From positions 27,987,960 to 28,051,959 of the forward strand of contig NC_092563.1 in the NCBI RefSeq assembly GCF_037975245.1: a stretch of 64,000 nucleotides of DNA. The letters are read 5' to 3'. Positions 34,267 through 45,099 of the stretch are shown here, one piece after another. Origin of the DNA: Apostichopus japonicus (taxonomy: Eukaryota; Echinodermata; Holothuroidea; Aspidochirotida; Stichopodidae). A program made the position numbers and the translations under genes. Under the pieces are notes generated by a model, which was given only the letters and a program-made list of their open reading frames with translations, ran no database searches and was not told the origin of the DNA. How positions within the stretch are numbered: the first letter of the stretch is position 1; every line of letters starts with the position of its first letter.

Positions 34267-34661
34267 CTTCAAATAAAAATAATAATAACTACAACAATAA
34301 CAATAATAGTAAAAATCATGATAAGTTTGTAGACTTTAGACTTATTTTACTAAAGCTTTAATTAACATTTAACAGGGATAACTTTGCTAATGTTAAACAC
34401 TAAACAGCTCTTTTTAAATCCTTAGTGAGTTTCATGTATTACTCAAATATGGAAATTAATTTTTCTGTGCATTCCTTCATGGTTTCATTAACTTTCCTAA
34501 CACTCATATGTCAGAATTACATTTTCATCAAACAATCCCTCTCAACCACAATTTTAGATCCTGCATTGTTTGTTTGAATATGAATCGATTCTTCAAAAGA
34601 TTTGCAAACTCAAATAATTGGTTGTGGCTGATGAAAATGCAGCTACATCTTAAAATATCTG

Positions 34662-35132
34662 TTCCCCCCACTCCCCACCCCTCTCCCCCCACTCCCCACC
34701 CCTCTCCCCCACTCCCCACTCCTCTCCCTACCCCACTCCTCTCCCCCAACCCACTCCTCTCCCCAACCCACTCCTCTCCCCCAACCCACTCCTCTCCCCA
34801 ACCCACTCCTCTCCCCAACCCTCTCCTCTCCCCAACCCACTCCTCTCCCCAACCCACTCCTCTCCCCCAACCCACTCCTCTCCCCAACCCACTTCTCTCC
34901 CCAACCCACTTCTCTCCCCAACCCACTCCTCTCCCCAACCCACTCCTCTCCCCAACCCACTCCTCTCCCCCAACCCACTCCTCTCCCCCAACCCACTCCT
35001 CTCCCCCAACCCACTCCTCTCCCCCAACCCACTCCTCTCCCCCAACCCACTCCTCTCCCCCAACCCACTCCTCTCCCCAACCCACTCCTCTCCCCAACCC
35101 CCACCTCTCCCCAACCCCCACCTCACTCCTAC
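34662..35132. repeat. Minisatellite CCCCAACCCACTCCTCT (17-18 bp units)
   Basis: About 26 near-identical units of CTCCCCAACCCACTCCTCTC with a C-rich flank, within the 1-kb AP1G1 intron 9-10. The strand asymmetry is almost complete: pyrimidine plus A on the plus strand, and GGGG-rich (GGGGAGAGGAGTGGGTT) on the transcript strand, so G-quadruplex or triplex structures are possible. The long ORFs here in several frames (PTHSSP, GEEWVG repeats) are products of the repeat and not genes. Confidence 0.97.
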
Positions 35133-35323
35133 CCAAGCAGATGATTATTAAGAAAAAAGGGGTTTGGTATCTCTAATTATCACCAATGGAAACCATACCC
35201 GAAAACAGTTCAAAACTAAATCCTGTGCAACCACTTTATATACAACCAAGGTCGTCAGTCTAACATTAATCTACGGCCTGGGAGGGAGCCAAGGAATGGA
35301 AATAGCTCTTCATAGTTTCAAAC

Positions 35324-35559
35324 CTTATATTTTTATCTGTGTTCAATAGGAATCTGCCAAGGATATTGACAGCCAGCACTCTCAGGCCGCTCTCTGAATT
35401 TATATCCATGATGGTTAGAACTGTTTCGTAGAGGATGGCGTTGCCAACGTTTTTACTGGTCTCGGTGTTCGTAGCCACTTGGGCCAGAATGTCGTTCATC
35501 GCTTCGCTGCAGTCCACGTCTCCCGACCCTAAGATCCGCAACAATTTGACGATGTTGAC
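35324..35559 (-). CDS. AP1G1: AP1G1 exon 9 (trunk)
   Basis: 236 nt, phase 0 in and 2 out: [20 protein letters not shown], then [20 protein letters not shown] and [20 protein letters not shown], ending NTDKNI. Nearly identical to human in this stretch. Donor GTTTGA is unusual; the frame and homology leave no better choice. Confidence 0.95.
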
Positions 35560-36162
35560 CTAGAACGAGAGATGACGGAGGGTTTGTTGTAAGTTATAGA
35601 ATTCGGGATGGGCCAAATTATTTATACTGTAGGAGACTAGCAAGTAACCAGATAGTTGTCAGCAGGAAGCTATTAATTTGATGGATGAATGAAAACAAAC
35701 CTCCAACTTAATGTCATACAGAAAATAGAAGAATAAAATCAAGATCTTTTGTCTTGCTATATGAGACAAATGGGAACGTATCTCGCTCATGAGAAAAAGA
35801 GACTTCATGAGATGGAGAATTCCTAAAATTTGTGACAGCTGAAAACCATCAATTAATGCAGGTGAGCCTAGATATAACAGGACATTATTGATTATTGGGA
35901 AAATGAATCATACTTACTGGACAGGTCATAATGAAAGAATTGATATTCTACCAGTATTTGCTCTCAAAAAAAATTGAATCCTCTGTACTGTGCTGACTTA
36001 CCCCCTTGAAAAAATCTGCAAATCTAGCTATTCTTCCCTTCCCCCCTCCCTCCTCCCTTTCTTCATTCCAGAAATGTCAGACTCACCTTCACTGCAATAC
36101 TTCCAAATAATTAATGACATATAAATAATTATATTGCATACAAACAACAATTTGAATTATAC

Positions 36163-36258
36163 CTGTAAGAATGGATCGCTGACCCCTGACACATCATGCT
36201 CAGGGGAATACCCTGACATAATCAGATTCTTTAATATCCTCACTAGATTTGGAACAAA
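36163..36258 (-). CDS. AP1G1: AP1G1 exon 8 (trunk)
   Basis: 96 nt, 32 codons, phase 0: [20 protein letters not shown] then [12 protein letters not shown]. Human: [20 protein letters not shown]. Acceptor CTCATTCCAG, donor GTATAA. Confidence 0.96.
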
Positions 36259-39200
36259 CTGGAATGAGAATGAGAGGAGAAACACATAAATGTAATAAAA
36301 AAGAACCATTAATGTACATATACATATATATATATATATCTACATAGAATGTACTGTATAGCACATATAATTGATCTCCAACAGTTAAATTTGACACTAA
36401 AATCGCTGAAAAATACATTATCGGATTCTTTGTTTGACTGATGCAAGACACAAAAGATCAGAATTAACGGTAGAAAAAATGATCACATGCAACCGTTGAA
36501 GATGATAATATTCCGTTTCCCAATGACCGGTAGATTTATACAAAAAATTGGTTTGTTACTTTATATTGTTTCTATTAACATGATGATGACTGTTTGAGAA
36601 ATGACTGGATTTCAAGCATATTCTTCTAATTGAAAATTCCAGTGTAAGACAACATCATAAACCATGCAGTAACTGTACAGTCTTAATGCAACATATACAG
36701 TACAAACAGTGCAGACATGACACATCAAATGAACTTTAACGAAAATGAAACTGACGTATGGACAAGAGACCGTTAATAACATAATTTCCCATATTTTTGG
36801 GGTAGATTTAATTTAATAATCATTGAATCATTTGGTGATTTGGCAGGCAAAGAACTGGATGAATCCCAAGAGTTCTAAAAAGTACAGAGATCAAGATTAT
36901 TAGAAGAAACACAATTACAGAGCAATATCAATTCATTATTGACCAGTGCATGAATTGCTACGTGGCTAACATGAGGTAAAGAACCAGAAAAGAACTTCAT
37001 CCTTCCTTCATGAGACACAATCCTCACAGCCCCCCTCACCATCCCCTCACCCTTTCCTTTTACCACCTTCCTTATCCGCAATCCTCAGTCCCAATCTTTA
37101 ACCTTTAGGAATTTGGAAATCATATCATGTACGCTTTTATTTCATTTTAATCAGAGCTTTTAAGATTGTATTTTAGTTATAAGGAGAGAAAAAGGGTAAA
37201 GAGGGAAAGGGTGAAGATATTACTAATTATTGTCTATTTGCTTCAATTGCAGGACTTTAGGGTAAAGAGTGAAACAGAACTTGAAGAGATTTCAAAGCTG
37301 TGAGTGCATACCAAGTTACCAGAAGCATTTATAATGGTTACTGCAGTAGGGAAGGATATAATTACAGTATCTTAGTGTATTGAATGGAGAATTAAAAACC
37401 GATGTGTTTGACAGAAGACTGTGAGTAGACTGTCTAGATTATATTTTTTCTACCTTAATCCTTTAGTTCATCCTTAGATGTACACTTTAATTAAAAACAC
37501 CTCTAAGACAGATTTTATTCTAAATGTTTATGAATTAGGAATCATATTAGTAAAGAAACTAACAAATCTGTTAGCCTGCCAGACAGCAATTCTTAACAAT
37601 GACGGGCAATTTTGGAATCCTACCAACCACTTACAGGCAATAACCAGGCAAATAGAGAGAGAGGGAGATAGAGTATTGTTAGATTGTTATGTTGTCTGCA
37701 TACAGTGTATTACAATGCCTGATTGCAATACAATTTGCCCTACACATGTACTGTACATGAGACACTTGGGTTCTATGTGGTTTAGCATACGTACTGCTTC
37801 AGCTGTAAGAAGTTTAAATTTCTCTCATTCAGGTTTACTATGTACACTTTACACCCTTGATTAAAATGACTATTTGGGGGCTTACACTATACACAGTTGA
37901 AGTCATCTGTAAGACTGCAAATATATTTGAATGGCAGAACAATACACACAAAAGTTTTGACTTGCTATATAGCTCAGGCTTAGTAGTTAGTAGACGGACT
38001 GGAAAGATGCTTGTTCGCATGCAGTCTTGTGACGATACTATTGTACGATTGCTAGAACTCTGTGTCAACACAACGTACTGTTATGAAATAGAATGCAGAT
38101 ATCCTAAAGGATTCTAGTTGATATTTAAACTGAAACAGCGAGGAGGTGAGGTCAATGGGCATAATATATTCTGACAATATATTCTGACATCACCAAAATT
38201 TTAAAAATTCATCAGTTTTCATTCTATGCAGTGCCTTTGATGCAGCTTTCCTATTATTCTTTATAATTTCTGATTAAGACAGAAATATTAGACTGAAGCT
38301 TGGACACATAATAAAATTTCAAAGATTGCAAAACTGTAGAAAGAGCAAGGCTCAGTAATGTCAGAATATCAATTTTTCAGAGCTACTGTAACTAGTATCC
38401 CCCTCCCCTCCCCCCCCCAACTAATCTTAATAAGATGCAGTGTAGGATTACATGACGGAGTGACACATGCAAAATATTCCTGCCCTTCATTATGACAAAC
38501 ATTCAGACATTCATGTAGCAAACCATACATACAGACAATAAATCTTCTTGTTTTAATTTAGTTTTGTAGACCTGTATCAACCTTATAGCCTATAACATGC
38601 AGCAACAGTGGAAATTGACATCTCAGGGGACCAGGCTGCTGATACTTTCATGCAAAGTTTGATAACTCTCTTCTCCTCTACTTTCCCTTAACCCATTTCC
38701 TCCACTCTCCCCTCACCCCTCACCCCCCACTGCCAATTTGCTTTAAAATATAAATTTCTTCACCCTCCACTGAGCCTCTATCAAGCCGTCACAACCTCTT
38801 TTACTCTCTTGTTACATACATATTATCATTGTGCAATGTAGGCTAAAAGATGTAATTAAGGCTTCGGGCCACATCTGAAGAAGTCATTAGTCCAAATTGG
38901 AAGTGAAACTAGAAGAGAATGAAGTATCTAGATGTGGCTTATTGGTACAAGTTTCCAAGGAGAGGATTTTGTATATACAGATTAATTATATTGAAGACTC
39001 TAGCAGTCAAAACAACAATTCCAGGGAGCAAACATAAATTGACAGAGAGTCATTGGTCAGTTAAAGAGATGACACTTTACCCAACAAAATGCAAACACAA
39101 GATATCAATTGTAACGAATGCAACATAAGGCAGAGTTAAATACATGATAGTCCCTAAAACAATACAATGGCCCATTAGTCAATTCGAGAGAAATTTCATT

Positions 39201-39780
39201 TAAATCTGTAACATAATGGCCTAAATTTATCAAGTTTGTACAACTAAATCACAGCCTGCTATGCTCTTCGGATAAAAGTGAACTTAGTACCAGTGAAAGA
39301 TGGTAACAGACAACAAAAATATGGTACCACATGAATGGGGGGTGGGGGGGGGACTTAAATGTAAACAAAAATACATACAGTGAAAATAATGTATTTATAC
39401 AAACTAAAAGATTTTATAAATGATTTTTTATTCTACATTTCCCATTTTCCTCGCTGAAAAATATGGGTGTGCTCATTGCTGTTGAAGCAGCCAAGAAAAA
39501 AAAAGTTTTGAAAAGTTTTCATTGGAAATAAACTTCCACTTTCTAAAGTTTGGCATTCAGTTCAAAGTATAGAAGACCTATAAAGATTAATTTCAGAAAA
39601 GAAAAACAGGGAAGTCTAATTGGTAACTTAGTATTTAAGGCTGATGGTGCAGACATGTTAACTTATGAGTGATTCTCTAACAGATGCAAATCCTTTGAAT
39701 TTCCACCACAGATAAGACTGAAAGACATGCAGAGAACCTTTCCCAAACCCAGAAGAGAAAAAAAAAAACTGTTTTAAAAT
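36259..39780. other. AP1G1 intron 7-8, main body
   Basis: Intronic DNA with low-complexity parts (TA repeat near 36320-36340, C-rich tract 38399-38420, G tract 39340-39352). Apart from the microexon candidates at 39794 and 40172, no coding signal is seen. Confidence 0.5.
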
Positions 39781-39793
39781 TATTTCTTTTTAC

Positions 39794-39805
39794 CTCAGGT
39801 TCCTG
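39794..39805 (-). CDS. AP1G1: Candidate 12-nt cassette microexon (QEPE) in AP1G1
   Basis: CAGGAACCTGAG between acceptor CCATGTAAAG and donor GTAAAA, following a T/C-rich stretch. It would insert Q-E-P-E in frame at the phase-0 junction FRK|FVPN of exons 7 and 8. Speculative. Confidence 0.2.
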
Positions 39806-40171
39806 CTTTACATGGCAACAGGTAATCAGAAAGGACAGAAAAACATACATTAAAGTGACATATAACATTTGAACAATACCAACAACAACACCATGCACAA
39901 AGGATAAGGGATTCTTTGCCAATATGCTTAACTGGGGAAAAAATTTAAACAGTTAAAAAAATAAACAACCCTGTTGAGGGATTCAAGACTACCTAAACAC
40001 ATAACATTAATCAACCTTGTGGATCTCAACCCCCCTCCCCCTCTATCCTCCCCCCACCCCCCAATGACTAAAAAGGAATAAATATACAACTGTCACTTCA
40101 AAAGCAAAGTACTATCTGATTCTAGATATTATAAAATATGAGATAAACATTTTTTTTTAAACATTTCTTGC

Positions 40172-40210
40172 CTTTAGATCCATCATGTCTTGTAGGAAAT
40201 CCACCATATA
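40172..40210 (-). CDS. AP1G1: Candidate 39-nt cassette exon in AP1G1 (GC donor)
   Basis: Thirteen open codons YMVDFLQDMMDLK, phase 0 on both sides, acceptor TTGTCTTTTGTTAG, donor GCAAGA (a GC-AG intron). It would sit between FRK and [13 protein letters not shown] helix-compatible insertion; possibly chance. Confidence 0.25.
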
Positions 40211-40394
40211 CTAACAAAAGACAATAAAGATTCAAGACTTTATCCAAACCTCCTTTCCACTTCTCAACACCCTCCTCTGTCTCCTCTCCCACCCCCACTA
40301 AGAAATTCTAGGCACTGATTAAAACTACCAGAATAAAGTAGCATGAGAGAATAGGTATCAAATATAATTTTATGAGTTGATTTATAATACGTAC

Positions 40395-40471
40395 CTTTCT
40401 GAAGTGAACTAATGTATCTGGACTCTTTGTGCACATTTCAGTGACGAGAATAACTGCCGTTAACTGAACAC
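40395..40471 (-). CDS. AP1G1: AP1G1 exon 7 (trunk)
   Basis: 77 nt, phase 1 in and 0 out: VQLTAVILVTEMCTKSPDTL then VHFRK. Human: [20 protein letters not shown] AHFRK. Acceptor GATCTCAAAG, donor GTACGT. Confidence 0.94.
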
Positions 40472-40830
40472 CTTTGAGATCAAATGGAAATTAAGAAAAG
40501 CACAGTCAGTGATTATACAGAGCAGTCAATAGACACAGACTAAATACAGAATACAAAATATATTAATGTTTCTACCTTTAAGCCTTCTTTTCCTTTTCGG
40601 TTTATGAAATGTAATTTTCTTTTCAAACTACTTCTACTAATCTTTATTGCTAAATTTTATACCATGTTTTACATTCATAGAAATGAAAGCTTTGCTCCTG
40701 CTTTAGTATAATATCTATGACAACCTTGCAAAAGCATATATGCAGTTTATATTACCATCATCACTGGTCACAATACTACTCAATGACAGGCAAGCTATCT
40801 CTCTCCTAGATCTTCACAATCATCAAAGAC

Positions 40831-41198
40831 TTAAAGGGTGTGAAGACTCGCGCAAAAAGAAACGTCTAATGCCGGTAATCTGACCTAGTTTCGAATGAGG
40901 TGTAACAGAAGTGTTAGACACCACCATCAATCCCAGAAAATGCACACACAGCGAGCTACAGTCCGTAATTAGACACTAGTGTACAGTTAGTAAATACAGC
41001 TGCAGTCAATACTAACAGCACAGTGTACAAAAGATATAGCAATGGACATCTCAGGTCCAGCTAAAGATAACAAGGTATCACGTTTCATTACTGTCTGCAT
41101 TTTGTAGCGACACAAACAAAACGTCACTTGCAAGCAAAAGAAAGTTAACTTTTTTAGATGGCCGCACGCGGTTTGGGGCGAGTCCTTAATGCCTTTAA
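40831..41198 (-). mobile_element. MITE-like element, copy 2 (inverted relative to copy 1)
   Basis: 368 bp, TTAAAGGGTGTGAAGACTCG at the left and a right end of GGGGCGAGTCCTTAATGCCTTTAA. Highly similar to the reverse complement of 9593-10002 but without its 34-bp insertion. The TTAA at both outer edges could be a target duplication. Located in AP1G1 intron 6-7. No ORF. Confidence 0.78.
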
Positions 41199-42054
41199 CA
41201 AGAAAAATTAGCACAAACATCTAGTAATTGAGGCCAAGCCAAAAATGATGTTTCATTTCATCCGTGTAATCTATCGCAGAAGTATCACTTTCATTACTAG
41301 ACCGCTCCAGTAAGCAATTATATCTTCTCAGGTTTAAGCTTCCCCGAATCTATCACAACTCTGAATGTTCGTTTATCTGATCACAGGGAACTGTGACGGA
41401 CATAACCTGCCAATGTATCTGATACAGAATATCCACTTATGATGATGTATTTAATGCCATTCTTGTGACAGCTCTCTGGTTTTCCTCTCAATACCTCAAG
41501 TCCCTATCATGATACCATAACGTCCACACCATTAGCGATCATATACGATATCACAGGTTTCTATTTACTTCTGACACTTACTACATATCAGGTTATTATA
41601 AATTTGTATAGTCTGCAAGGCTACAGGAGTCTAGTCAAAGTTGACACTTCATGTTGTATACATTGCTAATATTGTAACAAGATTTCTTCTTCAGTTTTTT
41701 ATCTGTTTTTACCTTTATTATCATATAGCAGAATTTCAAAGTATTTGCAATTGTATTTTCTTATACCACTAGTTTTGATGAAATACTTACAATAAAGGCT
41801 AGAAAATAAACAGCTACAAAAGATGTACATTTTTACACAAACTAGTCGGACAATTTGAAGGTCAACCAAATATCCTCAGAGAATATTGCAAAGACATTAG
41901 AAGAGAAACTGATAAAATCTATATTTACAATGACAAACCTAGAGCAAATATAAACACACCTAAAGGTGACTCAAGCATGATCTGAAATGCTGAGGCAAAT
42001 ATTTTCAAGGATGAATTTTTTCCGGGGATTTATCCAGAGAAAAAATTAACATAC

Positions 42055-42151
42055 CGTGGTTTTTGTCATTGAGAAGCGAGCGAACGGCTGGGATGAACAT
42101 CTCCAGAAGCTCTGGTACTTTACGTATGATGCGAGTGGCACAGAGGGCAGC
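42055..42151 (-). CDS. AP1G1: AP1G1 exon 6 (trunk)
   Basis: 97 nt, phase 0 in and 1 out: [20 protein letters not shown] then [12 protein letters not shown]. Human: [20 protein letters not shown]. Acceptor TTCTGAAG, donor GTATGT. Confidence 0.94.
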
Positions 42152-42357
42152 CTTCAGAATACCAAAGAAGAAACAAGTGTTGAGTAAGAGAAATATTAAG
42201 CGAAATCCATATGAAAAGCAGTATCAAGGTGTGGAAGCAGTATTCGTTATCTAAAAACAACATATATTAACAAATATCTTTTTTATCAGAGTGTGTTCCT
42301 TGCTTTTAGTTTACTTATTTCTTTAGTTTTTCTTGGGGTAAATTACAATAATCTCAC

Positions 42358-42499
42358 CTTCTTTTTGAGGTAAGTATTGGACACTTTGAGCATCTTCTCA
42401 ACCTCTCCCGCAAGATCACGACTCATCTCTGGAGAACAGATGCTTCCCAAACAGCTGAGAGAAAGACCAGCTATGTACTGAGTGTTATGACCCATGTCA
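42358..42499 (-). CDS. AP1G1: AP1G1 exon 5 (trunk)
   Basis: 142 nt, phase 2 in and 0 out: [20 protein letters not shown] then [20 protein letters not shown] and NTYLKKK. Human: [20 protein letters not shown]. Acceptor TGTTCTTCCAG, donor GTGAGA. Confidence 0.95.
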
Positions 42500-42707
42500 C
42501 TGGAAGAACAAAGACATCGACACAATGAAGTGGAAGTAGAAAGCAGCTTCGTTTCATTTTTAAATGGCAGAGCTACCACCACGGATTACTATTCTTCTCT
42601 GCACCATCAGGCAGAGTTTGGTAAAGCCATAATATTATCGGCAACTTCTGAGGCAATGTCTCTCTCCATTGTTTTGCTTCTTTTGTTTGTATATTACTGT
42701 TGATGGG

Positions 42708-42985
42708 ATGGGGGCAGTGATGGGAGCAGGGATGGGAGCAGGGATGGTCGGATGGGAGCAGGGATGGTCGGATGGGAGCAGGGATGGTCGGATGGGAGCA
42801 GGGATGGTCGGATGGGAGCAGGGATGGTCGGATGGGAGCAGGGATGGTCGGATGGGAGCAGGGATGGTCGGATGGGAGCAGGGATGGTCGGATGGGAGCA
42901 GGGATGGTCGGATGGGAGCAGGGATGGCAGGATGGGAGCAGGAATGGGAGGATTTGAGCAGGGATGGTAGGATGGTAGCAGAGAA
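42708..42985. repeat. Minisatellite GGGATGGTCGGATGGGAGCA (20-bp unit)
   Basis: About ten identical or nearly identical 20-bp units in the centre with degenerate units at both ends (GGGATGGCAGGATGGGAGCA, GGGATGGTAGGATGGTAGCA). Located in AP1G1 intron 4-5. Open frames in this block (MVGWEQGWSDGS repeats) are repeat artefacts. Confidence 0.97.
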
Positions 42986-44093
42986 GGGAGAAACCATTTA
43001 ATTTAATACAAAATAAGACTATGTAACTGAATATTAGAAACTGTTGATCTGCTTTAACAGCTTGGGTAAATTCATAGCCTGTATAAATGTCAGAAGGCCT
43101 GATGTTCCATTTTCAAACAGGATTTTTCCAAATGAAAACTGACAAGGGTAACAAGGGAGCAAGAAGACTGATTAACTTCCAATGGCTTTACGGAACAAGT
43201 CACTGATAGACATTTAAACAGCCAGAAGGCGTCTTTCTTTCAAAACTGTGACAACTTGTTCGAATCATTTATAGACATATGTGCAAGTCATTAGGCTTTG
43301 TGATAAAGAGGCCAAACACTACAGAAAAGAACAGAAGACAGTTCTTAAAATTGATAAGAGCGACAATTTTATGAGGCTAATCAAAAAAGGGCTTTGAATG
43401 GTTACTTTCCAAACTGTCTCGGAATTCTACATGTACAAAACATTGGGGAAGCCAGTATGCATTACTTAGTAGTAAGTGACAGATAATCCCATCATACACC
43501 CTTTCTGAACCAAAATTATGATCATAAATACCCAAGATGAACCACACATTCATAGCTATTTCTCCAAGAAGGAACATTTAACTGACTATACAGATATAGC
43601 AATAGTACAACTACCTTGACACCTCCAATAAACATCATTTTTTACAACTTTTCAATCCCTCCCAAGATCACATCCTGGTTGAAGATTTCAACTCGATCAG
43701 GCAGAAACTTAAGGCAGACACTAATTGCACCGACCTGATGTGACTTTCCATGACTACTTGTTGGGTTGTAGTACATAACAGAATTTGTTTAAATATATCA
43801 CATAAATGTCCTTCATGCTAAATGCCATGAACAACACAAATTAGAGGCGTGAAATTGCTGCCTACCATGAGTGTGTACTCCATGGTGAGAATCATAAAAT
43901 GAAACTTGCAGACCATGGCATAGTGACAACCCAGCTAAATCACTCTTAGAAGAGGGCTGTTTAAAGCTTGTGTCAATTTGGCAAAGGTGCGGTGGAGGGG
44001 GGGAGGAGGTGAAAGGGGAGGTTGGGTCATACTGTCAAGGCAATTGGTAGTTTATCGCTGAACCCTGACCTGTGGATATCTATGCATTCTTAC

Positions 44094-44218
44094 TTTTTCA
44101 TTGAGTTGGTGATTAGTAAGTGGACGTCGTGCCTTTCATCCAATAGTAAGGTAGCACCCAGGTAACCGATACGCTTGTCTGTAAACCTTGGAGATGCAAT
44201 GAGCTTCAAACACTCCAG
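44094..44218 (-). CDS. AP1G1: AP1G1 exon 4 (trunk)
   Basis: 125 nt, phase 0 in and 2 out: [20 protein letters not shown] then [20 protein letters not shown]. Human: [20 protein letters not shown]. The acceptor is preceded by a 17-base T run (poly-A on the plus strand); donor GTAAGA. Confidence 0.96.
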
Positions 44219-44791
44219 CTGAAAAAAAAAAAAAAAAATACAAAACATTACCTTTATAAAGAAAACTGCAAGTGATTCCTTACTAACTTTACTAAAACAG
44301 CATTCCATACAAGGACAAAATATTGCCTACAACTACATATAAAATACTAGATGAACAGGTTAAGCCTTCCACATCATGATCCTGTTACTGTAGTAGAGAA
44401 CAATACACAGATCTGAGATAAACAATACCCTTGAACACATCTATCTTTGATGAAAATTTACATGGATGAAACAAAAACTGAAAATACACAGCTGCCTTAC
44501 AAACACTGTTGAATTTTTGACAACTTAAAATGCCTTTTATATGTAATCCAAAAGACTTTGATGTCCAATCAAGCCATCACAGGATGGATGACTGTTTTGG
44601 ATTTTTCTAAGGAATAACAATAGTCACCCAAATCCCTTCATTTACTACAAAATTTGAACTCTAAAACATTGTCTCTTTTACCACTACAGCTTTCACAGTT
44701 TCCATATCCTCTCCCACTTCCCGACTACTCAGTCAAAAGTCTATGGGCATGTTGTATTTAAATTGTTCAAGTGAATATATTCCGGTCTCAC

Positions 44792-45001
44792 CTGGCCAAA
44801 GTGAGCTTGATAGCCAAGCATGTGAATATAGAGTACTTTAGCGACGTTTCTACAGCGGTAAGTGGAGTCCTCATCTCGAAACATGTTTCTGATCATGGCC
44901 ATCTCCTTCTGGACCACTGACCTCTCGTCTGCTGCCGTTCGGGCCGACCTGATGTTCCTGATCAGGTCTTTCAACCGGATAGGTGCTGGCATCTTAGCAA
45001 G
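44792..45001 (-). CDS. AP1G1: AP1G1 exon 3 (conserved trunk start MPAPIRL)
   Basis: 210 nt, phase 0 in and out. LAK precedes [19 protein letters not shown], then [20 protein letters not shown] and HFGQ. The MPAP methionine (44992) is the human start. Here the exon is preceded by an acceptor (TTGACAG) and stays open upstream, so it joins in frame to two 5' exons. An independent start at 44992 in some transcripts is also possible. Confidence 0.96.
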
Positions 45002-45099
45002 CTGTCAACAAGATCAAGACAAAAGGGAAAAACAATGATGCTTTTGTACGAGCATACTGTAAACACCTACAGTAATGTGACATTTTACCACCTTCTTAA

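Noticed and set aside
34508-35176. Long ORFs on both strands (PTHSSP/GEEWVG repeats)
   Set aside because: Pure translation of the 17-18 bp minisatellite in several frames at once, with no start context or homology.
42635-43001. ORFs with MVGWEQGWSDGS repeats
   Set aside because: Artefact of the 20-bp minisatellite, open in several frames on both strands, inside an AP1G1 intron.
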